Shown piece after piece: positions 1-9,077 of a stretch of 64,000 nt of DNA. A model generated the notes under the pieces. It searched no databases, had not been told where the DNA came from, and saw only the letters and a program-made list of their open reading frames with translations. Source of the DNA: Bacteroidota bacterium (GTDB lineage: Bacteria > Bacteroidota > Bacteroidia > B-17B0 > Aurantibacillaceae); contig JADJSH010000010.1 in assembly GCA_016711805.1 (NCBI GenBank), forward strand, positions 101,132-165,131. The letters run 5' to 3'. Numbering within the stretch: position 1 is the first letter of the stretch; every line of letters starts with the position of its first letter. A program made the translations under genes and the position numbers.

Positions 1-522
1 GATGTAACTTTGGTCTTAGGTCCTTCCCATGAAGTACCAAACGAAAAATTAGTTACGGTAGTTAAAGTAGAAAGTGCAGAAGATATGTTTAAAGCATGTG
101 AATTGGTGTTTAATAATGTAGATATTGCTGTTTTAGCAGCAGCTGTTGCCGATTATAAACCAAAATCGGTAGCTGATTCAAAAATCAAAAAGAAAGACGC
201 TGAATTATCTTTAGAATTAACTAAAACAACAGATATATTAGAAACTTTAGGGAAACAAAAAAAACATCAGCTATTGGTTGGCTTTGCTCTAGAAACTGAT
301 AATATTTTAGAATATGCAAAAGCTAAAATAGCTAAGAAAAATCTAGATTTTATTGTGGCCAATTCTGCTATAGAAAAGGGGGCAGGATTTGGTGTTGATA
401 CTAACAAAGTAACAATTATTGATAAACACAATAAAATGTATAATTTTGAGTTAAAAAGCAAGCAAGCAGTAGCTAAAGATATTGTAACTTTTGCCCTAAA
501 TTATTTAAAAACAGATGCGTAA
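1..522 (+). CDS. coaBC: Phosphopantothenoylcysteine decarboxylase/phosphopantothenate-cysteine ligase CoaBC, C-terminal part (5' end outside window)
   Basis: The frame is open from base 1 and lacks its start, so only about the last 173 residues are present. They match the CoaB (ligase) half: a VTLVLGP strand near the start, the conserved AAVADYKP segment, the K-KK loop that precedes the LELTKTTDIL segment, and the VGFALET segment. The enzyme joins cysteine to phosphopantothenate and decarboxylates the product in coenzyme A synthesis, in the cytoplasm. The missing N-terminal half should hold the flavin-dependent CoaC domain. The last 8 bases overlap the next gene, suggesting translational coupling. 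The family assignment rests on these motifs and is firm. Confidence 0.93.
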   Translation, partial: DVTLVLGPSHEVPNEKLVTVVKVESAEDMFKACELVFNNVDIAVLAAAVADYKPKSVADSKIKKKDAELSLELTKTTDILETLGKQKKHQLLVGFALETDNILEYAKAKIAKKNLDFIVANSAIEKGAGFGVDTNKVTIIDKHNKMYNFELKSKQAVAKDIVTFALNYLKTDA

Positions 523-1414
523 CTATTTATATATATTCCTTTTTCTACTTATCGGAAAAAGCATTTATTCTCAAGAATTAAATTGCCAAGTAAGTGTGGT
601 TTCGGTTCAAGTTCAAGGAACTACTGAAAAACAGATTTTTGATCAATTGCAGAAATCTATTTTTGAGTTCATGAATAACACAAGATGGACCAAAGATAAC
701 TTCACTGTAAATGAAAGAATTGATTGTTCAGTTCTAATTAATGTTACTCAAAAATTAAGTGCAGATGATTATATGGCTACTATTCAAATTCAAAGTAGAA
801 GGCCCGTTTTTAAAAGCTCTTACTTCTCACCTACAGTAAATTATATTGATGAAAGTTTTGTATTTAAATACCAACAATTTCAACAACTTGAGTTTAATTT
901 AAACACTTTTCAAAATAACATCACTTCTGTTTTAGCTTATTATGCATATATCATTATAGCGAATGATTATGATACTTATTCTAATCTAGGAGGAACTGAA
1001 TATTTTCAAAAAGCGCAACTCATTGTTACAAATGCGCAAAGTGCTGCCGAATCAGGATGGAAATCTTTTGAGAGTCAAAAAAATCGATATTGGATTGTTG
1101 AAAATGCTTTACAACCTGTTTTTCAACCCATCAGAGAATGTATGTATAAATACCATCGTTTAGGTTTGGATATCATGTATGACAAACCAGATGATGGTAG
1201 AAAAGAAATTTTAAAATCAATGGATCTATTAACTGGAGTTTATAAAAACAGACCCGCATCATTTGCAATGGAACTATTTTTTGATGCTAAGGTAACTGAA
1301 GTAGTCAATATTTTCTCAAAAGGTCAGCCTGATGAAAAATCAAAAGCCGTGGAAATTCTAACCACTGTTGATCCGGCTAACTCAAATAAGTATTTCAAAA
1401 TACAAGAAAACTAA
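515..1414 (+). CDS. porD: DUF4835 family protein, PorD-like (type IX secretion-associated)
   Basis: A 299-residue protein with a clear N-terminal signal peptide (hydrophobic stretch ending in SIYSQ), so it is exported to the periplasm or outer membrane. Its sequence fits DUF4835, a Bacteroidota family that commonly lies directly downstream of coaBC and whose members are often named PorD after their link to type IX secretion. The start overlaps the coaBC stop by 8 bases. No catalytic motif is visible. The gene neighbourhood (coaBC before, a DUF3078 barrel and porX after) fits the family. The DUF call is confident; the PorD role comes from family knowledge, not from any residue seen here. Confidence 0.8.
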   Translation: MRNYLYIFLFLLIGKSIYSQELNCQVSVVSVQVQGTTEKQIFDQLQKSIFEFMNNTRWTKDNFTVNERIDCSVLINVTQKLSADDYMATIQIQSRRPVFKSSYFSPTVNYIDESFVFKYQQFQQLEFNLNTFQNNITSVLAYYAYIIIANDYDTYSNLGGTEYFQKAQLIVTNAQSAAESGWKSFESQKNRYWIVENALQPVFQPIRECMYKYHRLGLDIMYDKPDDGRKEILKSMDLLTGVYKNRPASFAMELFFDAKVTEVVNIFSKGQPDEKSKAVEILTTVDPANSNKYFKIQEN

Positions 1415-1465
1415 TTTTTAACATTATAATAATAGGAACATCTTTTCAAGTATTAAATGTTTTGT

Positions 1466-1473
1466 TAGTTTTG
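1466..1473 (+). promoter_or_regulatory. Bacteroidota -7 promoter box for the DUF3078 gene
   Basis: TAGTTTTG matches the Bacteroidota -7 consensus TAnnTTTG exactly and lies 25 bases upstream of the ATG at 1499. No convincing -33 TTG box is seen, and no Shine-Dalgarno sequence follows, as is usual in this phylum. Confidence 0.5.
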
Positions 1474-1498
1474 CAGCCTAAAAAATTCACATTACATT

Positions 1499-2485
1499 AT
1501 GAAGAAAAGAATATTCAGTATCCTACTATTATCTGTAGCTTTTAGTAGTTTTTCACAAGAAGTTACAAAAGATGATGCTGCAAAAGTTCAAGCAGAAATA
1601 GATAAATTAAAAGCGATAGCAGCTGATAGTGTAAAACCTTGGCAAATTGGCGGTGTTGTTTCAATTAACGGGCAACAAGTATCATTAACAAACTGGTCGG
1701 CGGGAGGAAATAATTCTATTTCATTAGGTGGCTTAGTAAACGTTTTCGCAAAATACAAAAAAGGAAAAGTTACTTGGGATAATAATTTAGAATTAGGTTA
1801 TGGTGTTATTAAACAAGGCGATAATAAAAAATGGTGGAAGAATGACGATAAAATTCAGTTTTCATCTAAATTTGGCCGTCAAATTAAAAAAAGCTGGTAT
1901 GCAACAGCTTTAGTTGATTTTAGGACTCAATTTGTTGAAGGTTATAATTACCCAAATGATTCAATTTATATTTCGAAATTTATGGCTCCTGGATACGCTT
2001 TAGCGGCTTTAGGTTTTGATTATAAACCAAATGATCATTTCTCCGCATTTATTGCACCTGTAACTGGTAAATTCACTTTTGTGAATGATGATAGCTTAGC
2101 ACGTTACGGGGCTTTTGGTGTTCAAAAAGAAATTAGAGATCCAAATAATGGAGGAGCGATTACTCAAAACTTTAAAACACATCGTGAAGAGTTTGGTGCT
2201 TATTTAAAAGTACAATACCAAACTAAAGTTATGGAAAATATTACATTTCAAACAGTATTAGAATTATTCTCTAACTACTTAAATAACCCACAAAATGTTG
2301 ATGTTAACTGGACAACCTTAACGACATTTAAAGTAAATAAATTCATCTCAGCAACATTGGCTACTCAATTAATATATGACGACGATATTAAAGTATTAAG
2401 AAATGCAGGCGATCGAAAAGGCACTATTGGGCCAGATGTTCAGTTTAAACAAGTATTAGGCGTTGGGTTTACTTACAAGTTCTAA
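1499..2485 (+). CDS. DUF3078 domain-containing outer membrane beta-barrel protein
   Basis: A 328-residue protein with a signal peptide ending in SSFSQ at about residue 20. The body carries the NWSAGG segment, the following WDNNLELGYG strand and alternating-hydrophobicity strands, ending in GVGFTYKF with a terminal phenylalanine, typical of outer membrane barrels. This is the DUF3078 family, common in Bacteroidota and of unknown function. It has its own -7 box upstream and a strong bidirectional terminator downstream, so it is probably transcribed alone. The family call is firm; any transport role would be a guess. Confidence 0.85.
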   Translation: MKKRIFSILLLSVAFSSFSQEVTKDDAAKVQAEIDKLKAIAADSVKPWQIGGVVSINGQQVSLTNWSAGGNNSISLGGLVNVFAKYKKGKVTWDNNLELGYGVIKQGDNKKWWKNDDKIQFSSKFGRQIKKSWYATALVDFRTQFVEGYNYPNDSIYISKFMAPGYALAALGFDYKPNDHFSAFIAPVTGKFTFVNDDSLARYGAFGVQKEIRDPNNGGAITQNFKTHREEFGAYLKVQYQTKVMENITFQTVLELFSNYLNNPQNVDVNWTTLTTFKVNKFISATLATQLIYDDDIKVLRNAGDRKGTIGPDVQFKQVLGVGFTYKF

Positions 2486-2500
2486 TCAAACTCAAAAAAT

Positions 2501-2534
2501 AAAAAAAGGTTCAACTAATGTTGAACCTTTTTTT
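2501..2534. terminator. Bidirectional intrinsic terminator between DUF3078 gene and porX
   Basis: A perfect 14-base inverted repeat (AAAAAAAGGTTCAA and its complement) around a 6-base loop, with A/T runs on both sides. It sits between two convergent genes and can end transcription from both. Confidence 0.85.
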
Positions 2535-2551
2535 ATGAGTTAAATGTAAAT

Positions 2552-4108
2552 TTACTTAGCTGATAACGTAATATAAGGAATAATCATTTCCTCTAAACTT
2601 ACGCCGCCATGCTGAAACGTGTTTTTATAATACTGAACATAATGATTAAAGTTGTTTGGATATGCGAAAAACTTATCTTCTCTAGCGAATATAAAACGAG
2701 AACTCACATTTTGTTTTGGTAAAAAAGCATCAGCTGGATTTTTAATTTCAAATACTTCCTTAGCATTATAATCCAATGCCCTACCCTGTTTGTAACGCAA
2801 ATTTGTATTCACGCTCTTATCTCCTATGACTTTCGTTGGTTCTTTTACATGAACTGTTCCGTGATCGGTTGTGATAATTAATTTACATTTTTTTGACGCA
2901 ATGAATTTTACCATTTCTAATAATGGCGAATGCTCGAACCATGATAAAGTTAAACTTCGGTATGCTGGCTCATCATCTGCTAACTCTCTAATCATTTCTG
3001 ATTCGGTGCGAGAGTGACTTAGCATATCCACAAAATTATACACAATCACATTTAACTTATTATTCATTAAGTTACTCATGTTCTCCGATAACTTTTTACC
3101 CGCAGCAAAATTGGTAATTTTATTATAACTTGTTTTAATATCTTTTCCTAAACGCTTAATTTGTGCGTTTAAGAAATCTTCTTCGTGCATATTTTTTCCA
3201 CCTTCATCTTCATCATTTTTCCACCACTCAGGGTGACGCTTTTCCATTTCGCTTGGTAAAAGCCCAGAGAATATGGCATTACGCGCATATTGGGTTGCCG
3301 AAGGTAAAATACTAAAAAACAATTCTTCGTTTTCAACTTTAAAATAATCTTGAACAATAGGTTGTATCATTTTCCATTGATCGTAACGTAAATTATCAAT
3401 TACTAATAAAAATGTACATCCATTATTATCAAAATTATTAAAGAATTTATTTTTCAATAAAGTGTGACTCATGGTTGGAACGTTTGTGTTTGAACCATTT
3501 AACCAACTCACATAATTTTTTTCAATAAATTTAAAGAACTGTAAATTAGCATCAGCCTTTTGCATCTTCAACACTTCCAGCATTCCTTTGTCTTGGTTTT
3601 TATCAATCTCTAATTCCCAATACACAATTTTTTTAAATACCTCTTGCCACTCTTGCCAATTCAAATTATCAGACAAAGTCATTCCTATTTGACCAAACTC
3701 TTTTCGGTACTCCGTATTCGTTTTTTCAGATACTAGACGTTTATTATCCAGTGCTTTTTTTAGCGACAATAAAATTTGATTTGGATTAACTGGTTTAATC
3801 AAATAATCAGCAATCTTGCTACCAATTGCGTCTTCCATAATATGTTCTTCTTCGCTTTTGGTAATCATCACTACTGGTAAATCTGATTTTAGCTGCTTAA
3901 TTTTAGTTAACGCTTCCAAGCCCGAAATACCTGGCATGTTTTCATCCAATAGCACAGCAGAGAGGTTTTTATTTTCTCTCACAATATCAATAGCCTCATC
4001 ACCACTTAAGGCAGTAATAATTTCGTAACCTTTACTATTTAAAAATAAAATATGCGGTTTCAATAAATCTATTTCGTCGTCGGCCCAAAGAATTGTGATA
4101 TTTTCCAT
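2552..4108 (-). CDS. porX: Response regulator PorX with PglZ domain (type IX secretion regulator)
   Basis: A 518-residue two-domain protein. Residues 1-120 are a CheY-like receiver with the acidic pair D10/D11, phospho-acceptor D55 (LLDENMPG), T83 and K105. The remainder is a PglZ-type alkaline-phosphatase-fold domain: LVIDNLRYDQW near 235-245, a SATQYARNAIFSG segment, and TTDHG metal-ligand residues near 415. This receiver-PglZ architecture is that of PorX, which in Porphyromonas and Flavobacterium works with the kinase PorY and a sigma factor to control type IX secretion genes, and whose PglZ domain acts on nucleotide substrates. No PorY gene is adjacent. The family and key residues are clear. 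Confidence 0.93.
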   Translation of the reverse strand: MENITILWADDEIDLLKPHILFLNSKGYEIITALSGDEAIDIVRENKNLSAVLLDENMPGISGLEALTKIKQLKSDLPVVMITKSEEEHIMEDAIGSKIADYLIKPVNPNQILLSLKKALDNKRLVSEKTNTEYRKEFGQIGMTLSDNLNWQEWQEVFKKIVYWELEIDKNQDKGMLEVLKMQKADANLQFFKFIEKNYVSWLNGSNTNVPTMSHTLLKNKFFNNFDNNGCTFLLVIDNLRYDQWKMIQPIVQDYFKVENEELFFSILPSATQYARNAIFSGLLPSEMEKRHPEWWKNDEDEGGKNMHEEDFLNAQIKRLGKDIKTSYNKITNFAAGKKLSENMSNLMNNKLNVIVYNFVDMLSHSRTESEMIRELADDEPAYRSLTLSWFEHSPLLEMVKFIASKKCKLIITTDHGTVHVKEPTKVIGDKSVNTNLRYKQGRALDYNAKEVFEIKNPADAFLPKQNVSSRFIFAREDKFFAYPNNFNHYVQYYKNTFQHGGVSLEEMIIPYITLSAK

Positions 4109-4167
4109 AAATTAGAGTTTTAATAACTACGAAAATATAGGTTATTTATTGCCTAAAAAAATCTCAA

Positions 4168-5208
4168 ATGCGAATAATTGTTATAAGTTTCCTATTTTCT
4201 GCCATAGTATGTATTTCTAGTATATTTATAAAGGATAATTCTGAACCGAATCACGTCATTAGAGGCATGTATCATTGGAAAACTAACCTTTACCTTGACG
4301 AAAACGATATTTCGTTTTTAAAACGTCAAAAAATTGAAAAGTTATATATAAAAATCATGGATATTAGCTGGAATACAGTTTATCAAGCGTATCCCACAAC
4401 TTCATTAAACATTGAAAGAGATATTAAGGACTATTCTTTTTTAGACATAGTACCAGTGATATTTATAACAAATGAAACACTATTACATACTAATAAAAAA
4501 GATTTAGATACATTAAGCAAAAAAATAGTTTTGAAAACACAAAGATTGTGTGGAAGTGAATTTAATAAAATAAAGGAATTGCAGATAGATTGTGATTGGA
4601 CTCCAAAAACAAAAGATTTATATTTTGAACTTCTACAAAAAATAAAACAATTAGTTACTCACAAAACATTATCTGTTACCTTACGACTTCATCAACTAAA
4701 AAATAAAAAACAAACTGGAATTCCGTCAGCTGATAAAGTTAGTCTTATGTTATATAACATGGGAAAACTAACTGATTATAATGAATCGAATTCTATTTTA
4801 AATATAGAGGAAACCAAAAGATACCTAAGTTCATCATCCTATAATTTACCAATGGATTTTATATTACCATTATTTAATTGGGGAGTACAATTTTCTAATA
4901 AACAATTTGACAAGATAGTATATAATATGCCTAAAAGTGAATTAGACACAAATAAGGCATTTATAAAATTACCAAATGGCCATTATATGCTGATAACAGA
5001 TTATTATAAAGACAACTATAATAACAACTTTACCTATGGCGATGAGGTAAGAATTGAAGAAATAACGAAACAAGATTTGATAGAATTATCAAATCTTTGT
5101 AAATCTCAGGCTACCACTCATAACTTTTCTGTTTCTTTTTTTGAGCAAAATTATTACCATAAAATTGATTCTATGTCATATGAAGAAATTTATCATACTT
5201 TTAATTAG
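4168..5208 (+). CDS. Conserved exported protein, TIM-barrel-like, function unknown
   Basis: A 346-residue protein with an N-terminal hydrophobic segment (signal peptide or anchor, residues 1-21). After an RGMYHWKT motif the sequence alternates helices with hydrophobic strands: KLYIKIMDIS, DIVPVIFIT, ELQIDCDW, LSVTLRL, VSLMLYNMG, MDFILPLFNWG. This pattern resembles a (beta/alpha)8 glycoside-hydrolase-like barrel, and the acidic residues at strand ends in IDCDW are compatible with that. I recall similar proteins in other Bacteroidota beside a large partner like the next gene, but cannot name the family. The next start lies 29 bases inside this gene, so the pair is probably co-translated. Confidence 0.7.
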   Translation: MRIIVISFLFSAIVCISSIFIKDNSEPNHVIRGMYHWKTNLYLDENDISFLKRQKIEKLYIKIMDISWNTVYQAYPTTSLNIERDIKDYSFLDIVPVIFITNETLLHTNKKDLDTLSKKIVLKTQRLCGSEFNKIKELQIDCDWTPKTKDLYFELLQKIKQLVTHKTLSVTLRLHQLKNKKQTGIPSADKVSLMLYNMGKLTDYNESNSILNIEETKRYLSSSSYNLPMDFILPLFNWGVQFSNKQFDKIVYNMPKSELDTNKAFIKLPNGHYMLITDYYKDNYNNNFTYGDEVRIEEITKQDLIELSNLCKSQATTHNFSVSFFEQNYYHKIDSMSYEEIYHTFN

Positions 5209-7579
5209 CATTTTCATCATACATCCTCAACAATCTTTAAATGGATGCAGCGAAGGTTTTACACCAGAGCAATGCAGAGTCTATTTATTTAACCAATCAA
5301 TACTCGGCAAAAATGAATTAATGCCCTTATTTTATTCGGCTGAGTATTTTTACAATGAAAGTTGGAGTTGGTACAATAATCAATTGCCCGAAAATGAAGT
5401 AAGCTATTCAAAAATTGAGCAAATAAATGCTCAAGAATGGAAAGAACATACAAAATACAAAGGAACACTCAACGATATTGTTAATGTGATATATCGAACA
5501 GATATTGACAGTATGACAATTTGTAACCAATCGTTTTTAAAAAAACACCCATTTGCAAGGTATCTCAAACAAAAATATAATGCTGAATATCTGTACTTGA
5601 TTTATGCGAAAAACTGTGAATACATTTATAACGAAACTGATATTTGGGAACTAGAAAACAATGATGATATGCGTCTAACTGAAGTGTACAACGCTGGAAA
5701 CTTAGCTTTAAAAAAGACAAAAAATGACTTCTTAAAACTGAGATATGCCTATCAACTTCTGAAAATAAACTTCTATCATCCTACTATTGGCGAATCTGTT
5801 TTAAATATTTTTGACACTTACTTCAAAAAGTCACAAACTAAAACATGGTTATTTGAGTCCGCAAAGTTTTATTATTATCAAACAAATGATCTTAAGGCAG
5901 AAGAAGAACAATATCACTTAACCTTATCTTTTGATAAGAGTGTAGATAAAAAATTTAGATGTGTTCAATTATTTGACCAAAAAAATTATCTGAATATTTC
6001 AAAGTATTGTCAAAATAATCATGAAAAGGCTATTGTTCATGTAATGCATGAAATGCAAAACTGGGGACGTTCATTAACAAATCTTAAAACAATTTATCAA
6101 CTTGATCCTAGCAATGAATATTTACCTTTTTTAATTTCACGAGAAATAAATAAATTGGAAGACTGGCTATTAACTCCTGAATTAACCTACTCGGAACCTT
6201 CAATTTTCCAGTACCATAGTGAAATATCAAAATCAATTAAAATCAATCTATTATCTGGGAAAAAATATGCGAATGATTTGTATTCGTTTTTAAATACAAT
6301 TATTAAACATCAAATCACAAGTAATAAAACTCAATTTCATGTATTAGCATCCAATCTCTGTATATTATTAAAAGATAAGCAAAAAGGCAATCTTCATTTA
6401 AAAATTGCGGAAGAAAATAACACCGATCAAAAGTTGAAATATCAAATTATGTACAATAAAATTGTATTACATTTTGACGGAAAATCGCTACTAACTGATT
6501 CTCTTAAAAAGCAAATATTAAACTTAGTAACATACAATAATCAACATCCTGATTTATTGATTAATCAGGATGTTGCCCTTTCTCAATTATATTTATATAT
6601 TGGTTCAAGACTCATAACAGCTGGAGATGTGGCTAATGGCACTTTATTTTGCAGTAAAACAACCCGTCCTTACCTCAATCAATTTGATTGGTATGCACAA
6701 AATTATTACTTACTACTTCTTGAGAAAGCCAAGCCTTATCATTTTGATTCTATTATTTCTCTGATAGACAAACTCAATAAAACTGACTTTGACAACTTTA
6801 TTCTTAATAGAAAAGATTTCGCTAAAATGGAAATGACTTATTATCCTTATGACGATACAATTTCCATTAATAAAAACAAAGTTCTTGATTACAAAAGCAT
6901 GTATTATGTTCAACAAGATATGTTAGATAGCGCTTTAAGTTGTGTAAATAAAATTGATGCAGACTATTGGAATCATTACCCATATAATCTATTTAAATGT
7001 TTCCCCTTTTTTACAGGAAATAGTAAAGATTATAGTAGTAATAATGATTTTTGCCCATACAACAAGAGGCAATATCTTCAACGAATGCTCGATTTAAAAT
7101 ATTTGATTGATAATAAAATTGGAGATATAGCAAAGCATTACTACGTTTTAGCTAATGGTTATTTTAACATGTCTTATCATGGCAATTACTGGATTATGAA
7201 TATGCCATATAAATATAGTAATGAGGTAGACTATTATTATTACAGACTTACAAGTGATAGTAAAACTTTTTTAGAAAATTATTATGGTTCAAAATTAGCA
7301 GAAGTTAACTATCTAAAAGCTTATCAATTTACTTCGGATACAACATTAGCAGCTCTTGCAATTCATAAGGCAGGCTTGTGTAATGAAAATTTACAGGAAA
7401 TAAATTGGAGACTAACAGCTAAATATGATAATGAAAAATATGAGTGGAAAAATGAACCGAAAATAAAACATGAAACTTACAAGCAATTGTTTATTAACAA
7501 ATATAAAGAGAAGGACTTTTACACTGATTTTGTATCAAATTGCTACCATTACCAACATATTAATCGTAATTACTATTAA
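5180..7579 (+). CDS. Large conserved exported protein, partner of the upstream TIM-barrel-like gene, function unknown
   Basis: I place the start at the ATG at 5180 because it gives a good signal sequence (MKKFIILLISIFII) ending near a cysteine (LNGC). An upstream ATG at 5141 would add 13 residues without export character. The protein is then 799 residues. The mature N-terminus has a CSEGFTPEQCRVYLFNQ segment; the rest is rich in aromatic and charged residues and looks helical, with ALAIHKAGLC- and AKHYYVLANGYF-like stretches that suggest TPR-type repeats. No enzyme motif is visible. It overlaps the preceding gene by 29 bases and its end overlaps rsmE, on the opposite strand, by 4. The pair is a candidate conserved two-gene system. 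Confidence 0.7.
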   Translation: MKKFIILLISIFIIHPQQSLNGCSEGFTPEQCRVYLFNQSILGKNELMPLFYSAEYFYNESWSWYNNQLPENEVSYSKIEQINAQEWKEHTKYKGTLNDIVNVIYRTDIDSMTICNQSFLKKHPFARYLKQKYNAEYLYLIYAKNCEYIYNETDIWELENNDDMRLTEVYNAGNLALKKTKNDFLKLRYAYQLLKINFYHPTIGESVLNIFDTYFKKSQTKTWLFESAKFYYYQTNDLKAEEEQYHLTLSFDKSVDKKFRCVQLFDQKNYLNISKYCQNNHEKAIVHVMHEMQNWGRSLTNLKTIYQLDPSNEYLPFLISREINKLEDWLLTPELTYSEPSIFQYHSEISKSIKINLLSGKKYANDLYSFLNTIIKHQITSNKTQFHVLASNLCILLKDKQKGNLHLKIAEENNTDQKLKYQIMYNKIVLHFDGKSLLTDSLKKQILNLVTYNNQHPDLLINQDVALSQLYLYIGSRLITAGDVANGTLFCSKTTRPYLNQFDWYAQNYYLLLLEKAKPYHFDSIISLIDKLNKTDFDNFILNRKDFAKMEMTYYPYDDTISINKNKVLDYKSMYYVQQDMLDSALSCVNKIDADYWNHYPYNLFKCFPFFTGNSKDYSSNNDFCPYNKRQYLQRMLDLKYLIDNKIGDIAKHYYVLANGYFNMSYHGNYWIMNMPYKYSNEVDYYYYRLTSDSKTFLENYYGSKLAEVNYLKAYQFTSDTTLAALAIHKAGLCNENLQEINWRLTAKYDNEKYEWKNEPKIKHETYKQLFINKYKEKDFYTDFVSNCYHYQHINRNYY

Positions 7580-8274
7580 GAATTAATAGAAGCAAATGCT
7601 CCGCAGGCAAATAAGCCAGCTGTTTCCGTCCTTAATCTACTTTCGCCTAAAGCTACAGGTAAATAAGAAGATGATAAAGCTAAGGCAATTTCATCTTTTG
7701 TAAAATCGCCCTCTGGTCCTATTAAAACCGTAAATGATTTATTAGTCGCAATATATTGCTTGATGTGTTGTTTGGATTCTTTTTCACAGTGTGCAATGAG
7801 TTTCACATCAGAAGTATCTTTTTTAATAAACTCTTTAAAATCTATTAAAGAATTTAATTTGGGAATAAAAGCTTGCTGACTTTGCTTCACAGCGGCTTCC
7901 GCTACTTTTTTTAAACGATCGTCTTTTATAACAGTTCGTTCCGAATTTTTGCATTTGATAAAAGAGATTTCGTCAATACCAATTTCAACCGCTTTCTCCA
8001 CAAACCACTCTATACGCTCAATGTTTTTTGTTGGGGCAATGGCGATATGCAATTTATAATTTCGACTTTGCGTTACTACTTCTTTCTCGGTTAATGATAC
8101 AGCACATTGCTTGGCATGCGCTGCTTCTATTTTACCAATAGCGCGTGTTCCATTCCCATCAATCACTTGAATCACATCTCCTACTTTATGACGCAATACC
8201 TTAACACAATGCAAGGACTCATCTTCATTTAAAATGGCAACATTGTTTTGTATGATTCCGAAAAAAGTATTCAT
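7576..8274 (-). CDS. rsmE: 16S rRNA (uracil(1498)-N(3))-methyltransferase RsmE
   Basis: A 232-residue SPOUT-class methyltransferase. It has the N-terminal PUA-like part (HCVKVLRHKVGD), the KNIERIEWFVEKAVEIGI helix, and the two knot motifs LIGPEGDFTKDE and LGESRLRTETAG that bind S-adenosylmethionine. RsmE methylates U1498 of 16S rRNA in assembled small subunits. Length and motifs are normal. A TACCTTTG box lies just upstream on the same strand. Confidence 0.96.
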   Translation of the reverse strand: MNTFFGIIQNNVAILNEDESLHCVKVLRHKVGDVIQVIDGNGTRAIGKIEAAHAKQCAVSLTEKEVVTQSRNYKLHIAIAPTKNIERIEWFVEKAVEIGIDEISFIKCKNSERTVIKDDRLKKVAEAAVKQSQQAFIPKLNSLIDFKEFIKKDTSDVKLIAHCEKESKQHIKQYIATNKSFTVLIGPEGDFTKDEIALALSSSYLPVALGESRLRTETAGLFACGAFASINS

Positions 8275-8291
8275 AAGTTCTAAATAGAGTT

Positions 8292-8299
8292 CAAAGGTA
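8292..8299 (-). promoter_or_regulatory. -7 promoter box for rsmE
   Basis: Read on the minus strand this is TACCTTTG, an exact TAnnTTTG match 17 bases before the rsmE start. The M42 peptidase gene is preceded by the same 12-base context (TTACCTTTGAAC). Confidence 0.5.
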
Positions 8300-8322
8300 A
8301 AGATTATTGATTAGGAATTTTA

Positions 8323-8396
8323 TACGAATATACGAATCCTTGCAAACACAGATTCATATATTCGTACTGATTCGTTATTATCATCGTATATTCGTA
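8323..8396. repeat. AT-rich inverted repeat with 'TATTCGTA' units
   Basis: 16 bases at 8323-8338 pair with 8351-8366 (15 of 16 match) around a 12-base loop, and a third TATATTCGTA unit follows at 8387-8396. A related fragment (TTCGTATATTCGTGA) lies near 54475. It fills the gap between the divergent rsmE and the ACP phosphodiesterase-like gene. Confidence 0.6.
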
Positions 8397-8417
8397 CCCC
8401 ATTCATAATTATTTTTT

Positions 8418-9005
8418 TTGAACTATCTTGCGCATAGCTATCTGTCCTATCAACAACCCGATTTAATTATTGGGAATTTTATTGCCGATTCTATTCAAGG
8501 AAATCGCTTTGATGGCCTAACAGAAGGAATTATTAAAGGCATTAGTCTGCACCGAAAAATTGACACTTACACCGATGCTCACCCTGTATTTTTAACCAGT
8601 AAGCACCGTTTTAGTAAAGATTTTGATAAATATAGTGGTGTATTAATGGACATTATTTATGATCATTATTTGGCAAAGAATTTTGAACACTACTCGCCCC
8701 TAACCTTGCAAAAACATGCTGATGGCATTTATGATATTTTGAAGAATAACCATGATTTTTTGCCAGAACACGCTAAACGCTTTTATGGTTATATGACAGA
8801 GCGCAACATCTTATTTCATTATTCATCTATTGAAGGCATACAAACCGTTTTAACGCATTTAAGTGGTCGCATAAGAAATAGATTTGAGTTACAGCTAGCA
8901 ATTCCCATTTTAGAAGCTAATTATCAGGAAATTGAAGAAGAATTTTTTATCTTTTTTGACGATTTACAGGCTTTTTGTAAAGAACAGTCCGAATTAAACG
9001 GTTAA
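8418..9005 (+). CDS. Acyl carrier protein phosphodiesterase-like protein (AcpH/DUF479 family)
   Basis: A 195-residue protein that starts at TTG (8418). The family's N-terminus (MNYLAHSYLS, then LIIGNFIADSIQG) begins exactly there and no ATG is available at that point, so the TTG start is credible. It has the HRKIDTYTDAHP segment with metal-ligand-type H and D residues and the IIYDHYLA segment of the AcpH family, which resembles HD-domain hydrolases. AcpH removes the 4'-phosphopantetheine arm from acyl carrier protein. Bacteroidota homologues are numerous and mostly untested, so the substrate is inferred. Confidence 0.85.
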   Translation: MNYLAHSYLSYQQPDLIIGNFIADSIQGNRFDGLTEGIIKGISLHRKIDTYTDAHPVFLTSKHRFSKDFDKYSGVLMDIIYDHYLAKNFEHYSPLTLQKHADGIYDILKNNHDFLPEHAKRFYGYMTERNILFHYSSIEGIQTVLTHLSGRIRNRFELQLAIPILEANYQEIEEEFFIFFDDLQAFCKEQSELNG

Positions 9006-9038
9006 TAAACTATTCGAGTTTTATATTGTTGAATTTAC

Positions 9039-9046
9039 TACTTTTG
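9039..9046 (+). promoter_or_regulatory. -7 promoter box for the ferredoxin-NADP reductase gene
   Basis: TACTTTTG matches TAnnTTTG and lies 31 bases before the ATG at 9078. Confidence 0.45.
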
Positions 9047-9077
9047 TACCCTAATTTTTGAGCACAACAATATAGAT

